A stretch of DNA of 64,000 bases from an uncultured Coriobacteriaceae bacterium (GCA_902777325.1 CACYTH010000004.1:144027-208026); one strand, 5' to 3'. Positions 17,479 to 25,803 are shown, counted from the stretch's first letter. Program-made: numbers and translations. The notes: generated by a model not told the origin, from the letters alone.

Positions 17479-17801
17479 AGAAGTACACCGAGCAGGGCAT
17501 ATGCCGCCATGCCCGATATCGCACACCACAGTAGGGAGCCACTCTTTCGCGCGACCACCAGCACCACCGCCGACGCGAGCGCGACCGGCAGCGCGGCAGT
17601 CGGATTGGCGGCGTAAACGTCCGGCTTAACGAGATCGTTTGCCACCAGAGCCGCAAATGCGGCAGCGGGGATGAGCGAGAGCGCCCGTTCCACGCGCTCG
17701 GGGAGCTCCCTCCCGCGAAGGAGCAGCAGCGGGAGGCAGCGACACGTCAGCATCACCGCGAGCAGCGAAAGCCATAGACCCAGAAACGTCTCCCTGCTCA
17801 T
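17475..17801 (-). CDS. azlD: Branched-chain amino-acid transport protein AzlD
   Basis: 108 residues with three or four membrane helices (about 5-26, 40-57, 65-83 and 88-107). RCLPLLLLRGRELPERV is typical of AzlD. It forms the export pair with AzlC; its ATG overlaps the azlC stop by four bases, so the two are translationally coupled. Its stop codon is embedded in the palindromic repeat. Confidence 0.88.
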   Translation of the reverse strand: MSRETFLGLWLSLLAVMLTCRCLPLLLLRGRELPERVERALSLIPAAAFAALVANDLVKPDVYAANPTAALPVALASAVVLVVARKSGSLLWCAISGMAAYALLGVLL

Positions 17802-18481
17802 CGGGCATGCACCTCCCCCACAACGACGCCAGACGCCACGCCCGCCAGTGCGCCGACAAACACCGCAGCGCCATCAAAGCCCAGCAGCTTGCATAGCGCG
17901 ACCGTCGAGGCGGCGACCGCTGCAGCAAAGCCCGTCACACCGTCGGTAAGCTGGCTCACCAGCAGGCAGATGAAGATGGCCGTCATGCCAAATGACATCA
18001 CGTCGGTTGGCAGCTCAAGCACCGTGCCCAGCGCCGCGCCCAGGTAGTTGGCAAGCGCCCACGAGAGCATGCACACCACGTTGACCGCCTGCGCATGGGC
18101 GAGGTCCCAACCTTCGCGCGCCGAGAACTGGCTGAGGTTGACGCCAAAGGTCTCGTCGGTCACCAGCGCCGCAAACGCCAGGGACTTGCCCCGACGCTCG
18201 GCCCCCAGATACGGAGCGAAGGCGGCCGAGTAGAGCAGCTGGCGAGTCGTCACGAGGGACACGCTCAGGAGGATGGAGACGACCGGTATGCCCGAGAGCC
18301 ACATCCCGCCCACCATGAACTGCCCCGCCCCAGAATAATACGTGGCAGAAAGGAGGAGCGCCATGAGCGGCGTGAGGCCCGCCTGCGCCTCGATGACGCC
18401 GCAGGGAATGCCGATGGAGACATACGCCAGCATGACCGGGGCGGCCAGCACAAGGCATGTTCGCAGGTCTTGCGCCTTCAT
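17798..18481 (-). CDS. azlC: Branched-chain amino-acid exporter AzlC
   Basis: 227 residues, multi-pass membrane protein. Family signatures are SIGIPCGVIEAQAGLTPL near 22-39, YYSGAGQFMVGGM near 48-60 and ALVTDETFGVNLSQF near 105-119. Strong ribosome-binding site GGGGAGGC. With AzlD it probably exports branched-chain amino acids or analogues. Confidence 0.9.
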   Translation of the reverse strand: MKAQDLRTCLVLAAPVMLAYVSIGIPCGVIEAQAGLTPLMALLLSATYYSGAGQFMVGGMWLSGIPVVSILLSVSLVTTRQLLYSAAFAPYLGAERRGKSLAFAALVTDETFGVNLSQFSAREGWDLAHAQAVNVVCMLSWALANYLGAALGTVLELPTDVMSFGMTAIFICLLVSQLTDGVTGFAAAVAASTVALCKLLGFDGAAVFVGALAGVASGVVVGEVHAR

Positions 18482-18581
18482 GAGCCTCCCCTCACTGGCC
18501 TCGTTCGATAGCTGATAAGTGTAGCGCTCGGAATCGCCGCATGTGACAAAGCGTTACACAGATGAGACGGTCACACGGCGC

Positions 18582-18606
18582 GAAACCAAAAGTGCGCACT
18601 TCTCGG
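18582..18606 (+). repeat. 25-bp direct repeat with AAGTGCGCACTT palindrome, copy 1
   Basis: Identical over 25 bp to 19532-19556. It contains a perfect 12-bp palindrome. The two copies flank a pair of unrecognised genes. Confidence 0.8.
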
Positions 18607-18629
18607 AGGACTGCAAGCGCTCGAGCTCC

Positions 18630-18845
18630 ATGACGGTGAGGGCCGATGTCACGGTGATCGTCGCACACTACGACTTGACCGACCCCACGCAGTGCGTCTT
18701 CCACAGGGACGCGGAGATATACTTCTTCGTGTACACGAAGCGCTCCGAGGACTACGGTGAGTTCTACGCCGCCGTGCGGGATGCCGCGCAGGCAAAGCAG
18801 GCGTGGGAGTACGGGCTGGACATGGCCAACCAAAGGTGCAGGTGA
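18630..18845 (+). CDS. Small protein of unknown function
   Basis: 71 residues from the ATG at 18630; the open frame extends back to a GTG at 18543 across the 25-bp repeat. It reads as a small soluble alpha/beta protein with DAEIYFFVYTKRSEDYGEFYA and an Ala-rich helix. No family is recognised. The start is unsure because no good ribosome-binding site precedes the ATG (GGAGGA lies 19 bases away). It ends four bases before the next gene, suggesting an operon. Confidence 0.5.
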   Translation: MTVRADVTVIVAHYDLTDPTQCVFHRDAEIYFFVYTKRSEDYGEFYAAVRDAAQAKQAWEYGLDMANQRCR

Positions 18846-18849
18846 GCAT

Positions 18850-19455
18850 ATGCGCGAGCTGTTACATGATCCCTTTTACGAGCTGCTGGAGCACTACCCG
18901 CGACGCGGGGTCGACTACTGCCTCATCGAAGACGACACGCCCCACCAGGGATATCGCTCGCATAAGGATGCCGTGCTGTTTGCGACACTCAAGGTGATCG
19001 AGCGGTATATCGATACGCAGCTACGGGATGAGCTCGCGTATGGCGGGAAGGCCCATGACGAGCCGTTCCCGTGGAGCCTGGATATCGGGAAGGCGCAGGG
19101 CCATCAGATTGACGCGGACACCTTGCTCCACGTGCCGGAGATTCTGCGGACGGACCGCGCCGGCCAGAGGCACTACGACTGCAAGCTGCCAGACCCCCTG
19201 AAGGGCGAGCAGATTCCGTACTGGTATGCGTTCTGGGTGACCCCGCACCCCTCGGGGTACGGGCCGGACGACTTTCGCAAGGTCAACTCCGCGCTGTTCC
19301 CAGAGGGAACCAACTGGCTGGAAGTGTACGAGTGGACCACGGACTGGTCCAACCTCTTTGACGATGGACACGAGTGGTGGGGCGCGGCGTGCTGGAGCGT
19401 GTACGACAGGCGCATGGGCAGGTACGTCGTCATGATGGCGTCGGAGACGGACTGA
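18850..19455 (+). CDS. Protein of unknown function
   Basis: 201 residues from the ATG at 18850 with AGGTGAGC upstream. It is rich in aromatic and acidic residues (PYWYAFWVTPHPSGYG, EVYEWTTDWSNLFDDGHEWW), soluble, with no signal peptide or membrane segment. No family is recognised. It follows the 71-residue gene by four bases. The pair lies between two identical 25-bp repeats and just outside the tRNA-Glu integrative element. Confidence 0.65.
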   Translation: MRELLHDPFYELLEHYPRRGVDYCLIEDDTPHQGYRSHKDAVLFATLKVIERYIDTQLRDELAYGGKAHDEPFPWSLDIGKAQGHQIDADTLLHVPEILRTDRAGQRHYDCKLPDPLKGEQIPYWYAFWVTPHPSGYGPDDFRKVNSALFPEGTNWLEVYEWTTDWSNLFDDGHEWWGAACWSVYDRRMGRYVVMMASETD

Positions 19456-19531
19456 CGACTGCGGGCCTGCGAGCTTAGGTTTGACGGAGGCGAGCTGTGT
19501 CACGAGGACGGAGCTGTTAGCACACCGGCAG

Positions 19532-19556
19532 GAAACCAAAAGTGCGCACTTCTCGG
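19532..19556 (+). repeat. 25-bp direct repeat with AAGTGCGCACTT palindrome, copy 2
   Basis: Second identical copy of the repeat at 18582-18606, in the same orientation, 950 bp away. Confidence 0.8.
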
Positions 19557-19604
19557 GACAGGTCGCTGGCGAACGAGCATTCGTCGGCGAGGAGCCCACA
19601 TACG

Positions 19605-19626
19605 AAAAAAGGCCCCGGAGGGCCTG
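19605..19626 (-). terminator. Terminator displaced from tRNA-Glu
   Basis: AGGCCC-CGGA-GGGCCT stem-loop with six Ts on the minus strand. It closely resembles the terminator after the intact tRNA-Glu at 35681-35757. It now follows only a tRNA 3' fragment, as expected if an element inserted into the tRNA gene. Confidence 0.75.
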
Positions 19627-19631
19627 CGGAT

Positions 19632-19680
19632 GTTTGGTAGCCCGTACCAGATTCGAATTGGTGATCTCTGCCTTGAGAGG
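19632..19680 (-). pseudogene. attL: 3' half of tRNA-Glu left by integration
   Basis: 49 bases matching 24383-24431 at 47 positions. They cover the CCA end, acceptor 3' strand, T arm and variable region up to the anticodon loop of tRNA-Glu(CUC). The 5' half of a tRNA is missing. It is not functional; it is the far attachment site of the element. Confidence 0.88.
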
Positions 19681-19971
19681 AAAACCAGGGGTCTCCCTCG
19701 CAGGGTCCCTGAGCGACTTTCCCCAGCTCAGGGGTCCTGCATGGGACTCCATGGGACCAGCGGGTACCGGCCAAAATCCCCTCAGAAATCCCCTATGCAA
19801 TTCCCTTGCATCCAGAACGGGTTTCCGCAGGTAAAACTCATGCCGCTCCAACCTGCACCGAGGGCAACTAGAGGACACAATCGCGCTCACAAGCCACATT
19901 CAGATAAACATTTATGTCATTCGCAAAATATATTTATATTTCGCGCAGATTTTGTTACTATTACGTATTTG

Positions 19972-20009
19972 TTACGGGCATCAATTGTTTTTACGGGCAT
20001 CAATTGTTT
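19972..20009 (+). repeat. 19-bp perfect tandem repeat upstream of pepT
   Basis: TTACGGGCATCAATTGTTT occurs twice head to tail (19972-19990, 19991-20009) in an AT-rich stretch 55 bases before pepT. Each unit contains the palindrome CAATTG. It may be an operator or simple slippage. Confidence 0.85.
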
Positions 20010-20063
20010 TGCCTTTACCCAATGTGGGGTGGCGCGAGCCGCCCAAAGAACGGGAGGATTCAC

Positions 20064-21290
20064 ATGGAAGCGCTCGAGCGCTTGCTGGGCTACCTCGTGG
20101 TACGCACGCCCAGCGACGAGAACAACGACACGGTGTGTCCCAGCTCAGACGGCGAGTTTGCGCTTGCCAACAAGCTGGCCGACGAGCTGAGGGAGCTGGG
20201 CGTAGACGACGTAACCGTCACCGACACCTGCTTCGTCTATGCAAAGATTCCTGCAACCTCAGGATACGAGGGCGCCAAGAAGCTTGGCCTCATCGCCCAC
20301 ATGGACACCGTCTCGCAGTTCTGCGACCACGACATCACCCCTTGCCTGCACGAGAACTACGACGGTTGTGACCTGCCCCTGGGCAACAGCGGACGCGTAC
20401 TCTCCGTGAGCGACTTCCCGCGCCTGAAGAAGCTGGCTGGCCGCACGCTGCTCACCTCTGACGGCACCACCATCCTGGGCGTGGACGACAAGGCCGGCAT
20501 CGCCGAGATCATGAGCGCCCTTGAGCGCATCCTCACCCAGAACATCCCGCACGGCGCGCTGCGCATCGCCTTCACGCCCGACGAGGAGATTGGCACCGGC
20601 GCCTCGTACTTCGATGTCGAGGGCTTCGACGCCGATGTGGCCTACACCATGGACGGTGACGCCGAAGGCGAGATCCAGTATCAAAATTTCAACGCCTGCG
20701 AGGCAACGTTCAAGATAACAGGCGTCAGCGTACATCCGGGTTCCGCCAAGGACATCATGGTCAACGCCTCACTGGTTGCCTGCGAGATCAACAACATGCT
20801 GCCCGGCTGCGAGACGCCGCGCTACACCGAGGGCTGGGAGGGCTTCTACCACCTTTGCTCCATCAACGGTGACGAGACCGCAACCGAGTCGGTCTACATC
20901 GTGCGCGACTTTGACGCCGCCTCCTTCGAGGCGCGCAAGGCAACGCTGCGCCACATCGAGAAGGTGCTCAACGAGCGCTGGGGCGCCGGCACCGTGCAGC
21001 TCACCATCAAGGACGAGTACCAGAACATGGAGCGCGTCATCGAGGGCTGCCCGTACACCATCGAGTACGCCAAGGAGGCCTGCGAGCGCGTCGACCTGCC
21101 GTGGAAGGTGACGCCCATCCGTGGCGGCACCGACGGCTGCCAGCTCTCGTTCCGCGGTCTCCCCTGCCCCAACCTGGGCACCGGTGGCGACGGCTACCAC
21201 GGCCCCTACGAGCACGCCACGGTGGAGGGCATCAACGCCGCCACCGGCGCCCTGGTCGAGCTCGTCAAGGTCTACGCCGAGCACAAGTAG
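20064..21290 (+). CDS. pepT: Peptidase T (tripeptide aminopeptidase)
   Basis: 408 residues, the normal length for this M20B metallopeptidase, which removes N-terminal residues from tripeptides using two zinc ions. Motifs are AHMDT (H79, D81), LGVDDKAG with D141/D142, the catalytic TPDEEIGTGA (E174-E175), the dimerisation-domain HPGSAKDIMVNA and C-terminal GGTDGCQLSFRG. The ATG at 20064 follows GGGAGGA; the open frame upstream is an AT-rich leader. The transporter gene follows after 63 bases, and both are cargo of the tRNA-Glu element. Confidence 0.95.
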   Translation: MEALERLLGYLVVRTPSDENNDTVCPSSDGEFALANKLADELRELGVDDVTVTDTCFVYAKIPATSGYEGAKKLGLIAHMDTVSQFCDHDITPCLHENYDGCDLPLGNSGRVLSVSDFPRLKKLAGRTLLTSDGTTILGVDDKAGIAEIMSALERILTQNIPHGALRIAFTPDEEIGTGASYFDVEGFDADVAYTMDGDAEGEIQYQNFNACEATFKITGVSVHPGSAKDIMVNASLVACEINNMLPGCETPRYTEGWEGFYHLCSINGDETATESVYIVRDFDAASFEARKATLRHIEKVLNERWGAGTVQLTIKDEYQNMERVIEGCPYTIEYAKEACERVDLPWKVTPIRGGTDGCQLSFRGLPCPNLGTGGDGYHGPYEHATVEGINAATGALVELVKVYAEHK

Positions 21291-21353
21291 GCAATGCGCC
21301 GGAGCGGCGACCATGCCACCCCGGCTTTCAATGCAACAGGGAAAGGAAAGATC

Positions 21354-22907
21354 GTGTCTGAAGCAACCATGACCGAAGAGGAGCCAGAGCTAAAGGCCAG
21401 CGAGCCCAAGAAGCGCAAGCTCCACTTCCCCACGGCTATCACGGTGCTGTTCATCGTGATGCTGTTCGCCGCTGCCCTCACCTACATCGTGCCGGCAGGC
21501 GAGTATTCCAAGCTCCTCTATGACGAGGATGCCGGCGTCCTGACCATCACCAACCCCGATGGCAGCGTCGAGACCAAGGAAGCCACGCAGGCCACCCTCG
21601 ACGAGCTGGGCGTTTCTGGTAAGATCGAGAGCTACCTCGACGGCTCCATCTCCAAGCCCGTCGCCGTGCCTGGCACCTACCAGCGTGTGGCACAGAACCC
21701 GCAGGGTCCGCTGGAGTTTTTGCTTTCGCCCATTCGTGGCGTCTATGACACCATCGACATCATCCTGTTCGTCTTCATCCTTGGCGGCTGCATCGGCGTG
21801 CTCAACTACATGGGGGCGCTCGCGGCGGGCGTGGCGGCCCTCTCGCGCCTGACGCGCGGCAAGGAGTACCTGCTGATCATCATCCTCTCGCTGCTCATGG
21901 TGGCAGGCGGCACGACCTTCGGCCTCTGCGAGGAGACCATCGCCCTCTACCCCATCCTGATGCCTGTCTTCATCGCTGCGGGATATGACGCCATGACCTG
22001 CATCGCGGTCATCTTCGTGGGTTCCTCTGTGGGCACCATGTACTCGACGGTGAACCCGTTCGCCATCGGTGTGGCCACCAAGGCCGCCGGCATCGCCATG
22101 TCCGAGCAGATGAGCTGGCGCTTCATCGCGCTGGGCATCGGCACCGCCATGGCCCTTGCCTACGTGCTGCGCTATGCGCACAAGGTGCGTCTGGATCCGT
22201 CCCAGTCGGTCTGCTACGACTTCAAGGACAAGATCGAGGAGAAGTGGGGCAGCCAGGGCGAGGCCCCCGCGTTTGACCTGCACATGAAGCTCTCGCTCGG
22301 TGCCTTCGGCCTGGCGTTCGTGGTGCTGGTGTACGGCATCGTGCGCTACCTGTGGTGGTTCGACACCATGACCTCGGTGTTCCTCGCCTGCGCCATCGTG
22401 CTGGCCTTCGTCTCCGGGCTCGAGGAGGAGACCTTCATGGACCAGTTCATCGGTGGTGCCGGTGACCTCATGAGCGTGGCGCTCGTCATCGGCGTGGCCC
22501 GCGCGGTCAACATGCTGCTGGAGGACGGACTCATCTCCGACACGATCCTGTACTTCTTCTCGAACCTCGTGGCCGGCATGAGCCCTGTGCTGTTCATCGT
22601 GATGATGCTCGTCGTCTACATCATCCTGGGCTTCTTCATCAACTCCTCCTCGGGCCTGGCCGTGCTCTCCATCCCCATCATGGCACCGTTGGGTGACGCG
22701 GTGGGCGTTTCCAAGCCGGCTATCATCGCCGCCTACAACTACGGTCAGGGCCTCATCTCCTACATCACCCCGACCGGCCTGATCCTGGCGAGCCTTGCCA
22801 TGGTTGACGTCCCCTTCAGCCGTTGGCTCAAGTTCATCAACCCGCTGCTGGGCGCCACCATCGTGCTGAACGCCCTGCTCCTCATTGCCCAGGCACTGAT
22901 TGGGTAA
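21354..22907 (+). CDS. YfcC-family (DcuC-type) membrane transporter
   Basis: 517 residues starting at GTG 21354 with GGAAAGG upstream. About 12 membrane helices begin at FPTAITVLFIVMLFAAALTY (about 26-45). YIVPAGEYSK after the first helix, and the paired helices with GGTTFGLCEETIALYPILMP and SSSGLAVLSIPIMAPL, are typical of YfcC transporters. The substrate is unproven. Linkage to pepT suggests peptides or amino acids; arginine/ornithine or dicarboxylates are known for relatives. A strong terminator follows. Confidence 0.85.
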   Translation: MSEATMTEEEPELKASEPKKRKLHFPTAITVLFIVMLFAAALTYIVPAGEYSKLLYDEDAGVLTITNPDGSVETKEATQATLDELGVSGKIESYLDGSISKPVAVPGTYQRVAQNPQGPLEFLLSPIRGVYDTIDIILFVFILGGCIGVLNYMGALAAGVAALSRLTRGKEYLLIIILSLLMVAGGTTFGLCEETIALYPILMPVFIAAGYDAMTCIAVIFVGSSVGTMYSTVNPFAIGVATKAAGIAMSEQMSWRFIALGIGTAMALAYVLRYAHKVRLDPSQSVCYDFKDKIEEKWGSQGEAPAFDLHMKLSLGAFGLAFVVLVYGIVRYLWWFDTMTSVFLACAIVLAFVSGLEEETFMDQFIGGAGDLMSVALVIGVARAVNMLLEDGLISDTILYFFSNLVAGMSPVLFIVMMLVVYIILGFFINSSSGLAVLSIPIMAPLGDAVGVSKPAIIAAYNYGQGLISYITPTGLILASLAMVDVPFSRWLKFINPLLGATIVLNALLLIAQALIG

Positions 22908-22941
22908 TCCCCAAGGAAGCCAAAGAACGACTTCCCCGCAG

Positions 22942-22972
22942 ACGGGCGCCTTCCCACGGCGCCCGTTTTTTT
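22942..22972 (+). terminator. Rho-independent terminator
   Basis: ACGGGCGCC (22942-22950), 7-nt loop, complementary arm to 22966 and a seven-T tract. It ends the pepT-transporter operon. Confidence 0.92.
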
Positions 22973-22983
22973 GCGAAAAAGCT

Positions 22984-24282
22984 ATGGCACAAGGAGACGG
23001 AAGCATAACGGAGATCAAGCAGCCCAACGGCAAGAGCTACAGCCCCAAGCACTGGCGCGTTGCCGTGTCCTTCGGCACCGACCCGCTCACCGGCAAGCGT
23101 CTGAAGGCCCAGCGCAACGTGCGTGGCACCAAGTCCGACGCCTGCAAGGTGCGCAACCAGCTCCTGGAGGACTTCAGGAACGGGCTCACCCCCAACGCGG
23201 CCAACACCACGTTCGGCGACTTCGCCAACCAGTGGCACAAGAACCGCGTGGCGGCCGAAGCAGTCACCAAGACCCGCCTGAAGCGCGAGGAGACCATGGT
23301 CCGCGACCTCTGCGAGCATCTGGGAAGCGTACGTCTGCGCGACATCGCGCCGCAGACCATCGAGACGGTCTACGCCCGCATCCGTGAGCAGAAGGTCGAG
23401 GCGCGCGGCAAGTGCTCGGGCACCACGATGAACATGTACCACAAGCTTCTCAAGCAGATCCTAGGCAAGGCGATGGACTACGACATCATCCTTCGCAACC
23501 CAGCCGCCAAGGTGGAGGCCCCCAAGGTCGACCCTGTCGACCGTCGCTCGCTCACGACGGAGCAGGCTCAGGACCTCCTCGCCAAGGTTAACGAGGCGGA
23601 GGAGGAGGCGTACTCCAACCGCAACCAGATTGAGGAGCGCCAGCAGAGGCGCGGCGACACGTCCGAGCGCAGCTACCTTCGCGGTATGTCCCTGATTAGC
23701 CGCGTGATGGCGGTCCGCATCGCGATGGCCACGGGCCTTCGTCGCGGCGAGGTCGTCGGCCTCACGTGGAAGTACGTCGACCTCAAGCGGGGCACCATTC
23801 GCGTTGCCCACTCGGTCACGGTCTACAGCGAGGTCAAGGACCCCAAGAGCGAGGCCGGGAAGCGCGTGCTCAAGATCGACGACGAGACGGTAAGCCACCT
23901 CGCGCGCTGGAAGGCGTTCCAGCAGGAGGAGCTGGCCGTGCTCTGCCTCGAGCAGACGGACGACACGCCGGTCTGCTGCAATGACAAGGGCGAGATCATG
24001 AAGCCCACCAACTTCAGCCGCTGGTGGTGTGATTGGTCCAAGAAGCAGGGCTTCGAGGGATGGCGTTTCCACGAAATCCGTCACTCGCACGCGACGCACC
24101 TCATTGCGAGCGGCATGGACTTCAAGACCGTCCAGCACCGCCTGGGCCACTCTTCGGCCAAGCTGACCATGGACCAGTACGCCCATGCGATGCCCGAGAA
24201 CGACGAGCGCGTAGCCGAGATTATTGGAAATCTGTACTCCTCTGGGCCTAAGGCGAGCGAAGAGCTGCAGAAGACGGCCTAG
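22984..24282 (+). CDS. int: Tyrosine recombinase/integrase
   Basis: 432 residues from the ATG at 22984. An N-terminal arm-type DNA-binding region (about 1-60, with HWRVAVSFGTDPLTGKR) is followed by a SAM-like core-binding domain (about 75-175) and the catalytic domain from about 185. Catalytic residues are R253 in TGLRRGEVVG, H363-x-x-R366 in FHEIRHSHATHL, H389 in LGHSS and the nucleophile Y399 in MDQYAHA. There is a poor ribosome-binding site, consistent with low expression. It points towards the tRNA-Glu attachment site 100 bases downstream. TTGTCCCCAG-like sequences at 24298-24319 may be arm sites. Confidence 0.95.
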   Translation: MAQGDGSITEIKQPNGKSYSPKHWRVAVSFGTDPLTGKRLKAQRNVRGTKSDACKVRNQLLEDFRNGLTPNAANTTFGDFANQWHKNRVAAEAVTKTRLKREETMVRDLCEHLGSVRLRDIAPQTIETVYARIREQKVEARGKCSGTTMNMYHKLLKQILGKAMDYDIILRNPAAKVEAPKVDPVDRRSLTTEQAQDLLAKVNEAEEEAYSNRNQIEERQQRRGDTSERSYLRGMSLISRVMAVRIAMATGLRRGEVVGLTWKYVDLKRGTIRVAHSVTVYSEVKDPKSEAGKRVLKIDDETVSHLARWKAFQQEELAVLCLEQTDDTPVCCNDKGEIMKPTNFSRWWCDWSKKQGFEGWRFHEIRHSHATHLIASGMDFKTVQHRLGHSSAKLTMDQYAHAMPENDERVAEIIGNLYSSGPKASEELQKTA

Positions 24283-24346
24283 AGACTTCTTTGTTCCGTT
24301 GTCCCCAGTTTGTCCCCAGAGAGGAGGTGGAGATGCACCGAGATAG

Positions 24347-24377
24347 CAAAACAGGCCAGAGACAAAGCTCTGACCTG
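24347..24377 (-). terminator. Terminator of tRNA-Glu provided by the element
   Basis: CAGGCCAGAG (24352-24361) and CTCTGACCTG (24368-24377) form a 10-bp stem with one G-U pair, followed on the minus strand by TTTTGC. It replaces the original terminator now at 19605-19626. Confidence 0.7.
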
Positions 24378-24382
24378 CGAAG

Positions 24383-24431
24383 GTTTGGTAGCCCGTACCA
24401 GATTCGAACTGGTGATCTCCGCCTTGAGAGG
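24383..24431 (-). mobile_element. attR within tRNA-Glu
   Basis: The 3' part of the intact tRNA gene, repeated at 19632-19680 with two mismatches. It marks the integrase-proximal end of the element. Confidence 0.85.
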
Positions 24432-24462
24432 GCGGCGTCCTAAACCGCTAGACGAACGGGCC
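24386..24462 (-). tRNA. tRNA-Glu (anticodon CUC)
   Basis: 77 bases including an encoded CCA. The acceptor stem GGCCCGU pairs with ACGGGCU; the anticodon stem CCGCC/GGCGG holds the loop CUCUCAA; the T loop is UUCGAAU. The whole gene is identical to the tRNA at 35681-35757. It is functional and serves as the integration site. Confidence 0.95.
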
Positions 24463-24501
24463 ATATGTGATGCGGAGGCTTGCGGCCTCAACGCGAGGTT
24501 T

Positions 24502-24530
24502 ATCATACACGAACACATCCGCCAATGCGA
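24502..24530 (-). promoter_or_regulatory. Promoter of tRNA-Glu
   Basis: On the minus strand, TCGCAT (24525-24530), a 17-nt spacer and TATGAT (24502-24507). The spacing matches the tRNA promoter at 35876-35904. Confidence 0.5.
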
Positions 24531-24598
24531 GAGGATATTCCAACTTTCTTGCACGCGTCCGCTAATCCTTCATGAGCTGCCCACGCGCCCGCCGCGCC

Positions 24599-25678
24599 CT
24601 ACGCGTAGCCCCACGTGAGAAGACGCCAGGCGCCGTCCGCGCCCGTCCGCCCAAGGTGCCACGAGAAGTCGTCGTAGTCGGTGTCGGCGTCCCACACGGA
24701 GTCCACCGCGTCCTCCCCCACCGGCGAGTGGAAGTCCGACACAAAGACGATTGCCTGGTCAAACTCCTTGGTGTCCTCCGCACGCAGCGTGTTGACGTAC
24801 TCGAGGTCGTCGGTGCAGGTCTTGTCGTCGGTAAAGGCGATGCGCCGCATGACGCAGCCCTTCCACATGCCAAACTGCTCGAGAATCGCGTCCAGCGCGG
24901 CGTCCATGTCCGCCTCGGTAAAGAGCTCGGACGTGCCGTAGTCCACCACGCAACCGGCGACCATCGGGTCGACCATGTCCAGGTACTCCTCCAGCGTGAG
25001 CCCGCCGTCCATGATCTCGTGCGCGACCTCGGCGCTGTCGACATAGCGGATGTGCCAGGGCTCGTAGCTATAGCCCGTTATGACCTTCTTGCCGGCGGGG
25101 CAACGCAGGATAAAGCCGTGGTCGGCGAGCTTTGCATGGACCTTCTCCCACACCTTGGGATGGGTAGCCATCTCGGCCTTGTCGGTCACGGCCTCGCCGG
25201 CAATCACGGGATAGAGGTCTAGCGCCAAGCCCGTGTGGTACTCGGAGAAGCCCGGAGCCGTCATGTGATGCTCCGCGTAGACCGCGCCCTGCTCCTCGGT
25301 GAGCTCGTCCATGAGCTTCTGCTGGTCGTCCACGCTCACAAAGGCGGAGGCAAGGTCTATGTGCACGCCGTCGGACTCGAGGTCGGACTTGAGCGAGACA
25401 AACGCGTCGTTGGCCTTGGTCTCCAGCTCGACGACCTGGCCTTCGGAGTTGGTGTAGCTGACAAACTCGAAGGTGTCCCGCCAGGCGTCGGCAATCTTGT
25501 GCTGCTTGTTGACAAGGGCCAGGTACTCGAGGGAACCCGAGAGGTCCTCCGGAAACTCCTCGACGGGCTTCTCTTCTTGCTTCTTGGAGCAGCCGGCCAA
25601 AAGCGACGCGCCAAGCGTCCCGGCAAGCGCACCGACAAAGCCCCGCCTGGTCAAGCTTCCCTCAAACATGCCTGCCAT
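24599..25678 (-). CDS. VanY-like D-alanyl-D-alanine carboxypeptidase lipoprotein
   Basis: 359 residues from the ATG at 25678. The N-terminus has a twin-arginine motif (TRRGFVGALAG) running into the lipobox LLAGC, so it is likely a Tat-exported lipoprotein. The M15B zinc peptidase core has SEYHTGLALDLY and EPWHIRY, with conserved His/Asp and His. After about residue 240 a roughly 115-residue acidic extension follows, with no recognised domain, ending DGAWRLLTWGYA. It probably trims cell-wall peptides. It is downstream of tRNA-Glu's promoter region and transcribed alone. Confidence 0.85.
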   Translation of the reverse strand: MAGMFEGSLTRRGFVGALAGTLGASLLAGCSKKQEEKPVEEFPEDLSGSLEYLALVNKQHKIADAWRDTFEFVSYTNSEGQVVELETKANDAFVSLKSDLESDGVHIDLASAFVSVDDQQKLMDELTEEQGAVYAEHHMTAPGFSEYHTGLALDLYPVIAGEAVTDKAEMATHPKVWEKVHAKLADHGFILRCPAGKKVITGYSYEPWHIRYVDSAEVAHEIMDGGLTLEEYLDMVDPMVAGCVVDYGTSELFTEADMDAALDAILEQFGMWKGCVMRRIAFTDDKTCTDDLEYVNTLRAEDTKEFDQAIVFVSDFHSPVGEDAVDSVWDADTDYDDFSWHLGRTGADGAWRLLTWGYA

Positions 25679-25803
25679 GTTGGCCCCCAAACCCGTAGCC
25701 GCACCATCCGTCCCATTGTATGGCACTTGCGCGCACATGCGGAGAGCGGGAGCGCCGCCCATCCGCAGACGCGATGCGCTGGCGCAGCAGGCGCCCGCCC
25801 CTG

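Larger units (their letters stand above)
19632..24431. mobile_element. Integrative element in tRNA-Glu carrying pepT and a YfcC transporter
   Basis: About 4.75 kb between direct repeats of the tRNA-Glu 3' half (19632-19680 and 24383-24431). A tyrosine integrase lies next to the intact tRNA, the standard arrangement for tRNA-targeted islands. Cargo is a peptidase T and a YfcC-family transporter. No excisionase, replication or transfer genes are seen, so it is either a minimal island or a remnant reduced by deletion. The original tRNA terminator sits just outside the left end. Confidence 0.82.

Noticed and set aside
18543..18629. Longer start (GTG at 18543) for the 71-residue unknown protein
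   Set aside because: It would translate through the 25-bp intergenic repeat and lacks a ribosome-binding site; ATG at 18630 is preferred, with low certainty.
19632..19680. A third functional tRNA-Glu
   Set aside because: The 5' half (acceptor, D arm and half of the anticodon stem) is missing, with foreign sequence after the anticodon loop.
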